Part shown: in pieces, positions 10,202 to 17,782 of the stretch
How positions within the stretch are numbered: the stretch's first letter is position 1
Layout of the letters: the number at the start of each line of letters is the position of its first letter
Origin: an uncultured Eubacteriales bacterium
GTDB lineage: Bacteria; Bacillota; Clostridia; Oscillospirales; Butyricicoccaceae
Assembly: GCA_934630445.1 (NCBI GenBank)
Contig: CAKTWY010000017.1
Span: forward strand, 1-22,224
Length of the DNA: 22,224 nucleotides
Reading direction: 5' to 3'
The notes under the pieces: generated by a model
Database searches by the model: none
What the model was told of the DNA's origin: nothing
Seen by the model: the letters and a program-made list of their open reading frames with translations, nothing else
Translations under genes and position numbers: made by a program

Positions 10202-11100
10202 AGCTTATTCCCTCCGTCCTGATAATTTACCCACATGGGAGAGGATTTGAAGATCAGCGCGGTGAAAAGCAGGATGATAAAGAACAGGACCCACGACAGT
10301 GCAGACGCGTAGCCCATCTTGAAGTAGCGGAAACTGTCTTCATACAGCTTCAGTGCATACAGGTATGTGGATTTGAGCGGTCCGCCGCGCGTGATGACCA
10401 TAGCGCTTGTAAAATCCTGAAAGGCATTGATCGTCTGCATGATCAGATTGAAGAAAATCGTCGGCGTCATCAGAGGAATGGTGATCTTAAAGAAGGAGCG
10501 GATGCTTCCGCAGCCATCCACCCTGGCGGCTTCATAGAGCTCGGACGGGATCTGCTTGAGTCCGGCAAGAAAGAGCACCATGGATGAGCCGAACTGCCAT
10601 ACGATGATGAGGCTGATTGTCGGCAAAGCGAGCTTTGGGTCTCCCAGCCAGTTGTGCGGGGAAATGCCGAAGATGGCCAGGATCTGGTTGACGGCGCCTT
10701 CCTTTGCAAAAAGGAGCCTCCACAGGATGGAGATCGCGACGCTTCCGCCAACGATGCTGGGAAGGTAGTAAACCGTGCGAAAGAGATTGATGCAGCGCAG
10801 CTTCATATTCAGAAGCATGGCGATAAAAAAGGCGAAGCAGAGTTTGACCGGAACGTCGAGCACAACGTACTCAAACGTACGCAGCAGAGAATTGTAAAAC
10901 TGCGGGTCTTCGGTGAACATATACCGGTAATTTTCAAGCCCAACAAATTTGGGCGCGGAGAGCATGTCATAATCGGTAAAAGAGTATCTGAACGATACGA
11001 CGAGCGGATACAGCTGAAAGACAAGAAAGCCGATGATCCAGAGGGAAATATATGCGTAACCGATGTATTGGCGGTCACGCCGGGCAGTTTTTCTGCGCAT
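10198..11100 (-). CDS. CUT1 carbohydrate ABC transporter permease, MalF type
   Basis: Membrane subunit of 300 residues, partner of the MalG-type protein downstream. It has an N-terminal transmembrane segment (about 12-36, ending in LYPLVVSFRYSF), the FVGLENY motif (52-58) usual for CUT1 MalF-like proteins, and the EAA loop YEAARVDGCGSIRSFFKITI (189-208). The ATG at 11100 is chosen over an open extension to 11139 because CGGAGGTC lies 7 bases upstream and a basic MRRKTARRDR N-terminus follows. The gene is 147 bp behind the solute-binding protein, with an intrinsic terminator hairpin between them. The permeases are therefore likely made at lower levels than the binding protein. Confidence 0.94.
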   Translation of the reverse strand: MRRKTARRDRQYIGYAYISLWIIGFLVFQLYPLVVSFRYSFTDYDMLSAPKFVGLENYRYMFTEDPQFYNSLLRTFEYVVLDVPVKLCFAFFIAMLLNMKLRCINLFRTVYYLPSIVGGSVAISILWRLLFAKEGAVNQILAIFGISPHNWLGDPKLALPTISLIIVWQFGSSMVLFLAGLKQIPSELYEAARVDGCGSIRSFFKITIPLMTPTIFFNLIMQTINAFQDFTSAMVITRGGPLKSTYLYALKLYEDSFRYFKMGYASALSWVLFFIILLFTALIFKSSPMWVNYQDGGNKL

Positions 11101-11122
11101 GAGAGGACCTCCGTTCAATTTC

Positions 11123-11163
11123 AAAAATACGGACGGCACTGTCAGGCGACAGCGCCGTCCGTA
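11123..11163 (-). terminator. Intrinsic terminator between binding-protein and permease genes
   Basis: On the minus strand TACGGACGGC (11163-11154) and GCCGTCCGTA (11137-11128) form a 10-bp stem whose inner part can extend through TGTC/GACA, directly followed by TTTTT. It sits 85-120 bp after the solute-binding protein stop and just before the MalF-type ribosome site. In binding-protein-dependent systems such hairpins let only part of the transcripts pass to the permeases. Partial read-through is inferred, because no separate permease promoter is obvious. Confidence 0.85.
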
Positions 11164-11247
11164 CTGTGGCGTCAGTGTTTAAGCAATCGCTGCCGGAAAA
11201 CCGGTTTGCAGCCGGCTTTACGAGCGCTGCCGTGCAGTACGAAACAT

Positions 11248-12606
11248 TCAGCCTTTCAGCTCTTCAAGGGCAGAGGGCAGCTGTTCCATTACGAGCTTTG
11301 CACTGTCGGCGGGGTTTGACATCTTGTAGGCAATGCTGGCGAAAGCGTTGGTGAAGATCTCCTGAATGGTCACATTGGAGCCAAGCACGCTGGGCTGCTT
11401 GCCGGAGATGGAAACGGCGTCGGCAAGCGTGGCCTGTACGATCGGGTTGACGCTGCCGCTCTCTTCGAGGACCTTGCGCGAGACGAGATTGGCAGGCGTT
11501 CCGCGGGAATCCTTCAGGATGGCGGCAGCCTCGGGATCACCAAGCATCCAGGTCATAAACACCGCGGTTTCGGGGATGTGTTTGGACTGCGCGTTGATGG
11601 ACAGAATCTGTGCCGGGCGGATTTCCACGCCCGATTCTTTGGCGCCGTCAAGCATCGGGAGGCGGAGCTGCCCAACGTCAAAGGTGCTGTTGCGGATCGC
11701 GTCCGGCATGGCGCTGGAAGGCTGAACGATCATACCAAGGCGGTTGTTGATCCAGAGTGAATTTTCGCGCGTTTCAGGTGTAACGACGGATTCTTCAAAC
11801 GGCACGCAGACGCCGTCTTCAAGCAGCCGGGCCATTTGCGTGAATGCTTCAGTGAGAAGCGCCTCGTCGACAAGAAGTTCATAATCGTCGCTTACGATGG
11901 AATTGCCCGTCTTTTGCATGACGTAAACTTTCGTGAAGTAGAAGAAGTCCTCTTCCGACAGCAGGAGCATGTATTCGTCAGGATTTTCGGCATGGATCTG
12001 TTTGCCGATCTGGCAGAGCTCATCCCATGTCAGCTGCTCGGAAGGGTCAATTCCGTGGCGGGAGAAGAATTCGAGATTGGTCAGGAACCATTTCTGCACG
12101 ATGATACCAGTCGGCAGCCCGACAAGCTGGCCCTTTCTGATACATGCATCGAGCATTCCCTGCTCATAATCATCCAGGCTGATATCGGGCAGCGTGTTCA
12201 GATCGACGAACATCTGCTCTTCACGCATAAGATCCTGGAACCAGGCGATGTCCATCTGCATCAGATCGGGCCCTGCCTTGCCGGCAAGCTGCGTGGTGAG
12301 CTTTTGATAATAGCCGTCCCATCCGCCGTATTCTCCGTTGATCTTCACATTGGGGTGAAGCTCGGTATAGCGTGAAATGGCAGCAAGCGTCGCCTCATGA
12401 CGCGTGTCGCTGCCCCACCACATAAAGCGCAGTTCGACGGGGTCCTGATCAGAAGTTGACTGTGCTGGATCAGAAGTAGGCTGCTGATTGGTGGTGGACT
12501 GCTGACCGTCAGAGGCCGGAGAGGACGCGGGAGCACAGCCTGCGAGAAGACATGCGATCAACAGCACGCTGCACATTGACAGGATGTATTTTTTGCATCG
12601 GTTCAC
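11248..12606 (-). CDS. Extracellular sugar-binding lipoprotein of a CUT1 ABC transporter
   Basis: Family 1 solute-binding protein of 452 residues. The N-terminus is a lipoprotein signal, with basic MNRCKKY, a hydrophobic core and the lipobox LLAGC with Cys24 as the lipidated residue. A Ser/Thr/Gln-rich tether (about 26-56) follows, then the mature domain starting at VELRFMWWGSDTR. The segment AGKAGPDLMQMDIAWFQDL and the C-terminal region match CUT1 oligosaccharide-binding proteins. The start is a GTG at 12606-12604, with AGGAGGG about 6 bases upstream. It is the first gene of the five-gene operon and is divergent from the YesN/YesM-type regulators. The bound sugar is not readable from the sequence. 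Confidence 0.94.
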   Translation of the reverse strand: MNRCKKYILSMCSVLLIACLLAGCAPASSPASDGQQSTTNQQPTSDPAQSTSDQDPVELRFMWWGSDTRHEATLAAISRYTELHPNVKINGEYGGWDGYYQKLTTQLAGKAGPDLMQMDIAWFQDLMREEQMFVDLNTLPDISLDDYEQGMLDACIRKGQLVGLPTGIIVQKWFLTNLEFFSRHGIDPSEQLTWDELCQIGKQIHAENPDEYMLLLSEEDFFYFTKVYVMQKTGNSIVSDDYELLVDEALLTEAFTQMARLLEDGVCVPFEESVVTPETRENSLWINNRLGMIVQPSSAMPDAIRNSTFDVGQLRLPMLDGAKESGVEIRPAQILSINAQSKHIPETAVFMTWMLGDPEAAAILKDSRGTPANLVSRKVLEESGSVNPIVQATLADAVSISGKQPSVLGSNVTIQEIFTNAFASIAYKMSNPADSAKLVMEQLPSALEELKG

Positions 12607-12637
12607 GGAAAACCCTCCTATTTATTTGATTGCGTTT

Positions 12638-12666
12638 ATTCTAACATAACAAGTATTGCGGCATAA
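12638..12666 (-). promoter_or_regulatory. Weak candidate promoter for the sugar-transport operon
   Basis: On the minus strand TAGAAT (12643-12638) is a fair -10 box, 31 bp before the GTG of the binding-protein gene. The hexamer 17 bp further upstream (TTATGC, 12666-12661) is a poor -35. A weak -35 would fit a promoter that needs an activator such as the AraC-domain response regulator encoded divergently. This is a tentative call. No clear catabolite-responsive element was found. Confidence 0.35.
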
Positions 12667-12778
12667 GCGCCAGTTTTTGCCTTTTGCAATCAAGTAATGA
12701 CCTTTTATATACAGATGGAACTATTTTTTACATTTTCTATCAAATTTTGTGTTTTAACGATGACGATCTGTTTTGAAG

Positions 12779-12806
12779 TTGCATTTTGTGTCCGTTCATG
12801 TAAAAT
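12779..12806 (+). promoter_or_regulatory. Promoter of the response regulator / kinase operon
   Basis: TTGCAT (12779-12784), a 16-bp spacer and TAAAAT (12801-12806) lie about 40 bp upstream of the response-regulator start. The surrounding 12640-12830 region is notably A/T-rich for this genome and serves both divergent operons, so an operator for the AraC-type regulator is likely within it. Confidence 0.6.
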
Positions 12807-12843
12807 AAAAACAAAGTACCCGCGGGAGGGAGAGGGGAGAATC

Positions 12844-13599
12844 TTGTACAACCTCATTATTGTTGAAGATCGGGATGAGCTGCGGCACAGCTTGCGCAAC
12901 TACATCCAATGGGAGCAGCTCGGATTCTCCGTTTGCGGAGATTTTGCCGACGGGCGGCAGGCGCTGGATTTTTTGCTGTCCAACCCGGCGGATGTTGTGC
13001 TGTGCGATGTGTGCATGCCCGTGATGGACGGACTGACCCTCGCGCAGAAGGTAAAGGAAGCAAATATTCCTGTGATGATGGTCATCTTAAGCGCATATAA
13101 GGATTTTGACTACGCGCGCAGGGCAATGTCGTACGGCGTAAAAAACTATATTGTAAAGCCCGCTTCCTATGAGGATTTCGCCCAGACGTTTACGGGTATC
13201 AGGCTGGAGCTGGACCGGGTATGCGCCGCACCTGTCCGGCGTCCGGATGTGGAAGATCCTGAAAAGCAATATCCCAGGATCATCCGCGCGGCGCGTGAAT
13301 TCGTATGTGGAAATTACAAAACAGCCACGCTGGAAAGCACGGCGGAGCATCTCGGCATTAACCCGTTTTATCTGAGCAGGCTCTATAAAAAGATGACCGG
13401 TGAGAATTTTTCGGATTTTGTCACAGAGGTCAGGATGAGGAACGCGGCGCTTCTTCTGTCCGATGTGCGTCTGCGCGCACATGAGGTGAGCGAGATGCTT
13501 GGGTACAGCAATCAGAACAGCTTTGCGCGGGCTTTCAAGAACTATTATCACATGTCCCCGTCGGCCTATCGCGACCGCCAGGAGGAGAGTACTCGATGA
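12844..13599 (+). CDS. YesN-like response regulator, receiver plus AraC-type DNA-binding domain
   Basis: A 251-residue transcription regulator. The N-terminal receiver domain shows the acidic pair in VEDRDE (7-12), the phospho-acceptor Asp55 in LCDVCMP, Ser83 in VILSAYKD and Lys105 in YIVKPAS. After a short linker come two helix-turn-helix units of the AraC type (about 161-182 and 210-231), with the signature SNQNSFARAFKNYYHMSPS. It is shorter than many YesN proteins (often 350-540 residues) because it lacks the middle linker domain. The start is taken as TTG at 12844, after GGAGAGGGGAG. An upstream frame extension is A/T-rich, non-conserved and contains the promoter. It overlaps the kinase gene by 4 bp and probably activates the divergent sugar-transport operon. 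Confidence 0.92.
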   Translation: MYNLIIVEDRDELRHSLRNYIQWEQLGFSVCGDFADGRQALDFLLSNPADVVLCDVCMPVMDGLTLAQKVKEANIPVMMVILSAYKDFDYARRAMSYGVKNYIVKPASYEDFAQTFTGIRLELDRVCAAPVRRPDVEDPEKQYPRIIRAAREFVCGNYKTATLESTAEHLGINPFYLSRLYKKMTGENFSDFVTEVRMRNAALLLSDVRLRAHEVSEMLGYSNQNSFARAFKNYYHMSPSAYRDRQEESTR

Positions 13600-15332
13600 G
13601 AAGACGTTTTTTTCTGAAAAATCTGGCGCTGTTTCTCGTGCCGACTGCCATTCCGGTGTTGGTCTTATCGATCGCCACGACGGCGATCATCTTCCGCTTT
13701 CTCAGGGCGGAAAGCCTGTCGGCAAATCAAAACCGTCTGGATCACATGGTGGCAACAGTAGAAAGCGCGTTTCAGGTCGTGGACAGGATCAGCATCGACA
13801 TGGGCTCGAACAGCAATCTGACGTCGAGTCTCAGGGCAATTTTTTCAGAGGCAAAGCCGACATACTCGAGTTATAATCACATCAAATATGTGCGCAGCTA
13901 TATCAATACGCAGAGCAGCTCAAATCCTGCGGTTGCCTCCGTTTATCTGTATCTGGACAATCCTGCGCGCAGATTCATCGGGCCTTACGGCGCCGTGTGC
14001 GACCTCGATACCCATGCGGATACGCAGTGGTATGCCTATTATCAGGAAAAAACAGCGGCTGTGCCAGGCGCACAGCCGCTGTTTCAAAATGACCTGGATG
14101 CGAATGAAGGGCTTCTCATGGTATATCAGGATGTGTATTATCCGGGCAGAATCAAGCCCATCGGCGTAATCGCGGTGAATTTTTACAAGCAGCATTTTCG
14201 GCAGCTGCTGAACGGCGTGAACACTTCGGAAGGGGAGATGCTGGTCATCACAGATTCCGATAATGTCCTGATCGCCAATAATGCAAATTTTGATCAGACC
14301 GATGTGTGTGATGCGGCTAGCCGAGACGGCGTTTTCCTGCCGGATATGGTTGGCGGGGCGTATATCGTATCGTCTGTAGAATCTGAAAGATTTGCGTGGA
14401 AATACTATTCCATTACGCCAAAAAGCACGGTGTACCGGCTGCCAAACGTACTGGTATTTTTTGAATTGACCCTTCTCCTATGCTCGCTCTGCATTGGGAT
14501 CCTGCTTGCGATACACATGACCCGGCGCTATCAGAAATCCGTTTTGGGTGTGATCGATATTCTGGAACGGGCGGAAAAGGACCAGATCGGGGAGATCGGC
14601 CAGCCGCGGAACGATTTTGATTATATCATTCGCAATATTTTGAATATATATATCAGGCAAAATCAGATGAGCCGGCAGCTGTCCGAGAAAAAGCATCGGT
14701 TGCAGCTGATGGAGCTGGTGGCGCTGCAGTCACAGATCAGCCCGCACTTCCTGCACAACGCACTGCAGACGATTTACCTGCGTACGTTGGCCCTGCCGGA
14801 TGAATTTTCCCCCATATGCAGGATGATTGAAAATCTGATGGTGATCATGCGCTACTCGCTCAGCGATCCGACCAGAAATGTAAAGCTTGAGGAAGAGCTG
14901 CGCAACGTGCGCGCATATATCGCGCTGGAGCAGTACCAGTATGGAAGTCGCCTGGCGGTCCTCTGGGAGGTCGATGAACAAACCTGCGGCGTGGAAGTTC
15001 CGAAAATGCTGATACAGCCGCTCGTTGAAAATTGCATCCGCCACGCCTTTCGGCAAGACGGGGCGCAATTAAAGATCAAGCTGAGGGTGTGTCGGGAGGA
15101 TAACGCGGTGCGCATCTGTATTATTGATAATGGAAGCGGGATAGCGCGCGAAAAACTCTGTGAAATCCAGCAGGCCTGCCGCTCGGCAGCCGAGATAGAC
15201 GATGTGGCCAAAAATATCGGGCTGATGAGCACAATTAAGCGGCTGAAGCTGGTATATGGCGACAAGGTGGAAATTGTAGTGCGCAGCAGAGAAAATTTTG
15301 GAACGAGTGTAGCTTTTAAGATCAACTTGTGA
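13596..15332 (+). CDS. YesM-like sensor histidine kinase
   Basis: Membrane kinase of 578 residues, partner of the adjacent YesN-like regulator. It has transmembrane segment 1 at about 10-34, an extracellular dCache-like sensor region (about 36-283) and transmembrane segment 2 at about 285-308. A HAMP-like stretch follows, then the His_kinase (LytS/YesM) domain with His384 in LQSQISPHFLHNAL. The ATPase domain has the N-box IQPLVENCIRHAF (473-485) and the G-box IIDNGSGI (509-516). The start overlaps the regulator's stop (ATGA), so both are made together. This kinase class typically senses an extracellular sugar and controls a CUT1 transporter, which fits the divergent operon. A strong hairpin lies inside the coding region at 14050-14084. 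Confidence 0.95.
   Translation: MRRRFFLKNLALFLVPTAIPVLVLSIATTAIIFRFLRAESLSANQNRLDHMVATVESAFQVVDRISIDMGSNSNLTSSLRAIFSEAKPTYSSYNHIKYVRSYINTQSSSNPAVASVYLYLDNPARRFIGPYGAVCDLDTHADTQWYAYYQEKTAAVPGAQPLFQNDLDANEGLLMVYQDVYYPGRIKPIGVIAVNFYKQHFRQLLNGVNTSEGEMLVITDSDNVLIANNANFDQTDVCDAASRDGVFLPDMVGGAYIVSSVESERFAWKYYSITPKSTVYRLPNVLVFFELTLLLCSLCIGILLAIHMTRRYQKSVLGVIDILERAEKDQIGEIGQPRNDFDYIIRNILNIYIRQNQMSRQLSEKKHRLQLMELVALQSQISPHFLHNALQTIYLRTLALPDEFSPICRMIENLMVIMRYSLSDPTRNVKLEEELRNVRAYIALEQYQYGSRLAVLWEVDEQTCGVEVPKMLIQPLVENCIRHAFRQDGAQLKIKLRVCREDNAVRICIIDNGSGIAREKLCEIQQACRSAAEIDDVAKNIGLMSTIKRLKLVYGDKVEIVVRSRENFGTSVAFKINL
14047..14084 (-). terminator. Terminator-like hairpin inside the kinase gene, on the antisense strand
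   Basis: A perfect 15-bp inverted repeat (14050-14064 and 14070-14084, 5-base loop) lies in the sensor-domain coding region. On the minus strand the stem is followed directly by six T's (plus-strand A's at 14047-14052), the full form of an intrinsic terminator. On the plus strand only three T's belong to the stem and no T-run follows. It could stop antisense RNA entering the kinase gene from the minus-strand exporter-GNAT operon, which has no good terminator of its own. Activity is inferred. Confidence 0.55.
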
Positions 15333-15435
15333 GAAAGCAGCGGCAGCGCGTTTCCGACGGGAACGGGCAAGCAGGAGAAAATGCTCCGCTGTGCAGCCGG
15401 GTTTGTGCGGCGATTGCGGACCTGTGGGCGGGCGC

Positions 15436-15882
15436 TCAATGGACAAAGGTTGCGGCGATTTGATAAAAGCGCGATAGGGTTTTCGTGAAGTAATGGCGTT
15501 TGCCGGTGCGGGGATCGGTTTCAAGCGCAAAGCGCTCTTCATAACTCAGCCTGCGGTAAAATCCGGGGTTCTGGAAGAAAACGCATTCAAAACACATATT
15601 GACATCCGCGCCCGTGCGCGAGGATTTCCGCTTTTTGAACAAGCGCAGAGCGATCCCCCTACCGCGAGGAGCTTCGCGTACCCATAGGAAATCAATGATA
15701 AGCCAGTTGTCATGAGTCTCACCAATGAGGCCGGCCGCACAGCGGCCGGCCGCATCTTCTGAAAAGATACCGCACTCTTTTGGCGCAGTGTCCTCGAGAC
15801 GCGCGAGGTTGTAGGCGGGAAGTTCGCAGCGGATATCATTTTTATCGGTGGGCGTCGGGGGATCGGTGATGCGGAAAGTCAT
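15436..15882 (-). CDS. GNAT-family N-acetyltransferase
   Basis: A 148-residue acetyl-CoA-dependent acetyltransferase of the small GNAT type. The pattern GLIGETHDNWLIIDFLWVRE (51-70), then PRGRGIA (72-78, acetyl-CoA pyrophosphate loop) and ECVFFQNPGFYRRLSYEE (99-116), is that of single-domain GNATs whose substrates are mostly unknown. AAGGAG lies 8 bases before the ATG at 15882. Residues 84-90 (KRKSSRT) break the family pattern and look like a doubly frameshifted KAEILART (see findings). The gene is 73 bp downstream of the exporter genes in the same direction, with no strong terminator between, so it may be part of their transcript. It converges on the kinase gene, and no strong terminator is seen in the 103-bp gap. 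Confidence 0.85.
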   Translation of the reverse strand: MTFRITDPPTPTDKNDIRCELPAYNLARLEDTAPKECGIFSEDAAGRCAAGLIGETHDNWLIIDFLWVREAPRGRGIALRLFKKRKSSRTGADVNMCFECVFFQNPGFYRRLSYEERFALETDPRTGKRHYFTKTLSRFYQIAATFVH

Positions 15883-15955
15883 GCAAAAGACTCCTTATAT
15901 GTGCTTGCTTCACGCTGTGGTGCAGCCCTATGAGCTGGGCAGTGCTGATTCTGCG

Positions 15956-17782
15956 TTAAGATCCAAGCACATTTTCGGCGGCCTCCTGCTCAAACTGATT
16001 TCTGTAAAGCGTGGCATAGTAGCCGCGCTGCGCGAGAAGTTCGGCGTGCGTGCCGCGCTCGACGATTTTTCCCGCGCGCACGACCAGGATCAGATCGGCG
16101 CTGCGGATGGTCGAGAGGCGGTGTGCGATGAGGAAGGACGTGCGGTTTTTCAAAAGATGGGAGATGGCGTGCTGGATCATCTGCTCGGTCTTCGTATCGA
16201 CTGAAGAAGTCGCCTCGTCCAGGACGAAGATGCGCGGGTCGGCCAGCACGGCGCGGGCAAAGGAGATCAGCTGTTTTTCCCCGGTGGAGAGGCGGTCGCC
16301 GCCCTCGCCGACGTTGGAGTCATAGCCGTCCTCCATCTGCATGATCAGCTCGTGGGCGGAGACGATCTTCGCGGCCTGCTCGACTTCTTCATCTGTCGCG
16401 TCAAGCCGGCCGTAGCGGATATTGTCGCGCACGGAGCCGGAGAAGAGGTGCGGGTTTTGCAGGACATAGCCGAGATTGGAATGCAGCCAGAGGAGGCTGC
16501 GCTCGCGGTAATCGCGCCCGTCGATGAGAATTTCGCCGCGCGTGGGTTCGAAAAAGCGGCAGGCGAGGTTCACGAGCGTGGACTTTCCCGCGCCCGTCTC
16601 GCCGACGATGGCGACCGTGGTGCCCGCTTCGATCTTCAGATTGAAATCCTTCAGGATATATTCCTCGCCATCGGGGTAGTGGAACCAGACGTTTTTGAAT
16701 TCGATATCGCCGCGGATCGGCTCCCAGTTTTCACGCTTTGGAGAAAAGGTGTCGCCGTATGTTTGCACCACCTCGGGCGTGTCGGCGATGGAGACCTCAG
16801 TCTCCAGAAGCTCGGTGACGCGTTCGATGTTCGCCTGGGTGGAAATAAAGTCCGCGATGACGCGCGCGAGCTGCTGGATCGGCTCAAAGATATTGATCGC
16901 CCAGGAGATGAAGGCGGAGAGCGTGGCTACCTCGATGGCGCGCTCCATTACCATGTAGCCGCCGCGAAAGAGGACGAAAGCGACCGCCAGCGACGAGAAG
17001 AAGAGCATCACCGGGATGTAAACGGCGTTGAGCGCCACCGCGCGCACACAGTAGCCGTACATGCTTGAGGTGATTTTCGAAAATTCGGCGGCGTTTTTCT
17101 CTTCAATGACCAGGGTTTTGGATGTGCGCGCGCCGGTAATGCCCTCGTTGAAAGCGCCGGTCATGACGGAGTTGGTCTTTCGGATCTTGCGGTTTAAGGT
17201 CAGAATGCGCTTTTGAAAATACACGGTCGTCAGCGCGATGAGCGGCACGACCGCGATGACGATCAGCGCCAGACGCCAGTTCAGGATGAGCATCGCCGCG
17301 AACACGCCGCCGACGTACGCCAGCGACCAGAGCACATCCTGCAGGCCCCATGCGACAAGGCCGCCGATGCGGTTGGTGTCGGACATGGTGCGCGCCATCA
17401 TATAGCCGACGGGCGTGACATTATAGTAGGAAAACGGCAGCTTTTGCAGATGAACGAACGCCGCGCGCTTCAGGTCGCGGCCGAGGCTCATCTCGATGAA
17501 CATCGAGGCGCGGCAGAACACCACCACACAGACGACCTGCAGGGATAAAACAGCCAGATAAGCCAGCGCGAAGGGGGCGACGCCCTCAGTCGTGCCGCGG
17601 CTGATAAAATGGCTGATCGCGTAGGACTGGAAAAGCGGATAGACGATATCGATCATCGCGCAGATGAGCATGAAGAACACAACTTCAAACAGCTTCCCCT
17701 TATACGGCGCAAGGAAGGGAAGCAGCTTTGCCCAGACGCGCAGGTTGAACGGCCTTTTGTCATCCTCCTGAAAAGCGGGCAT
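15956..17782 (-). CDS. ABC exporter half-transporter, consensus-site subunit (BmrD / TM288-like)
   Basis: A 608-residue type IV ABC exporter subunit with an N-terminal six-helix membrane domain (about 30-320) fused to an ATPase domain. Motifs are Walker A GETGAGKST (394-402), Walker B IFVLDE with the catalytic Glu523, and the H-loop His554 in AHRLST. The ABC signature is LSTGE (498-502), not LSGGQ. The retained Glu with a deviant signature is what is expected of the partner that completes a degenerate ATP site in heterodimeric exporters. Its ATG shares one base with the stop of the upstream subunit (TAATG), and CGGAGGTG precedes it inside that gene, giving coupled 1:1 synthesis. Drug or lipid export is typical of the family. 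The substrate is unknown. Confidence 0.93.
   Translation of the reverse strand: MPAFQEDDKRPFNLRVWAKLLPFLAPYKGKLFEVVFFMLICAMIDIVYPLFQSYAISHFISRGTTEGVAPFALAYLAVLSLQVVCVVVFCRASMFIEMSLGRDLKRAAFVHLQKLPFSYYNVTPVGYMMARTMSDTNRIGGLVAWGLQDVLWSLAYVGGVFAAMLILNWRLALIVIAVVPLIALTTVYFQKRILTLNRKIRKTNSVMTGAFNEGITGARTSKTLVIEEKNAAEFSKITSSMYGYCVRAVALNAVYIPVMLFFSSLAVAFVLFRGGYMVMERAIEVATLSAFISWAINIFEPIQQLARVIADFISTQANIERVTELLETEVSIADTPEVVQTYGDTFSPKRENWEPIRGDIEFKNVWFHYPDGEEYILKDFNLKIEAGTTVAIVGETGAGKSTLVNLACRFFEPTRGEILIDGRDYRERSLLWLHSNLGYVLQNPHLFSGSVRDNIRYGRLDATDEEVEQAAKIVSAHELIMQMEDGYDSNVGEGGDRLSTGEKQLISFARAVLADPRIFVLDEATSSVDTKTEQMIQHAISHLLKNRTSFLIAHRLSTIRSADLILVVRAGKIVERGTHAELLAQRGYYATLYRNQFEQEAAENVLGS

Noticed and set aside
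16352..17068. A 238-codon plus-strand frame inside the exporter gene
   Set aside because: It is antisense to the ATPase-domain coding region of the consensus-site subunit, with typical shadow composition.
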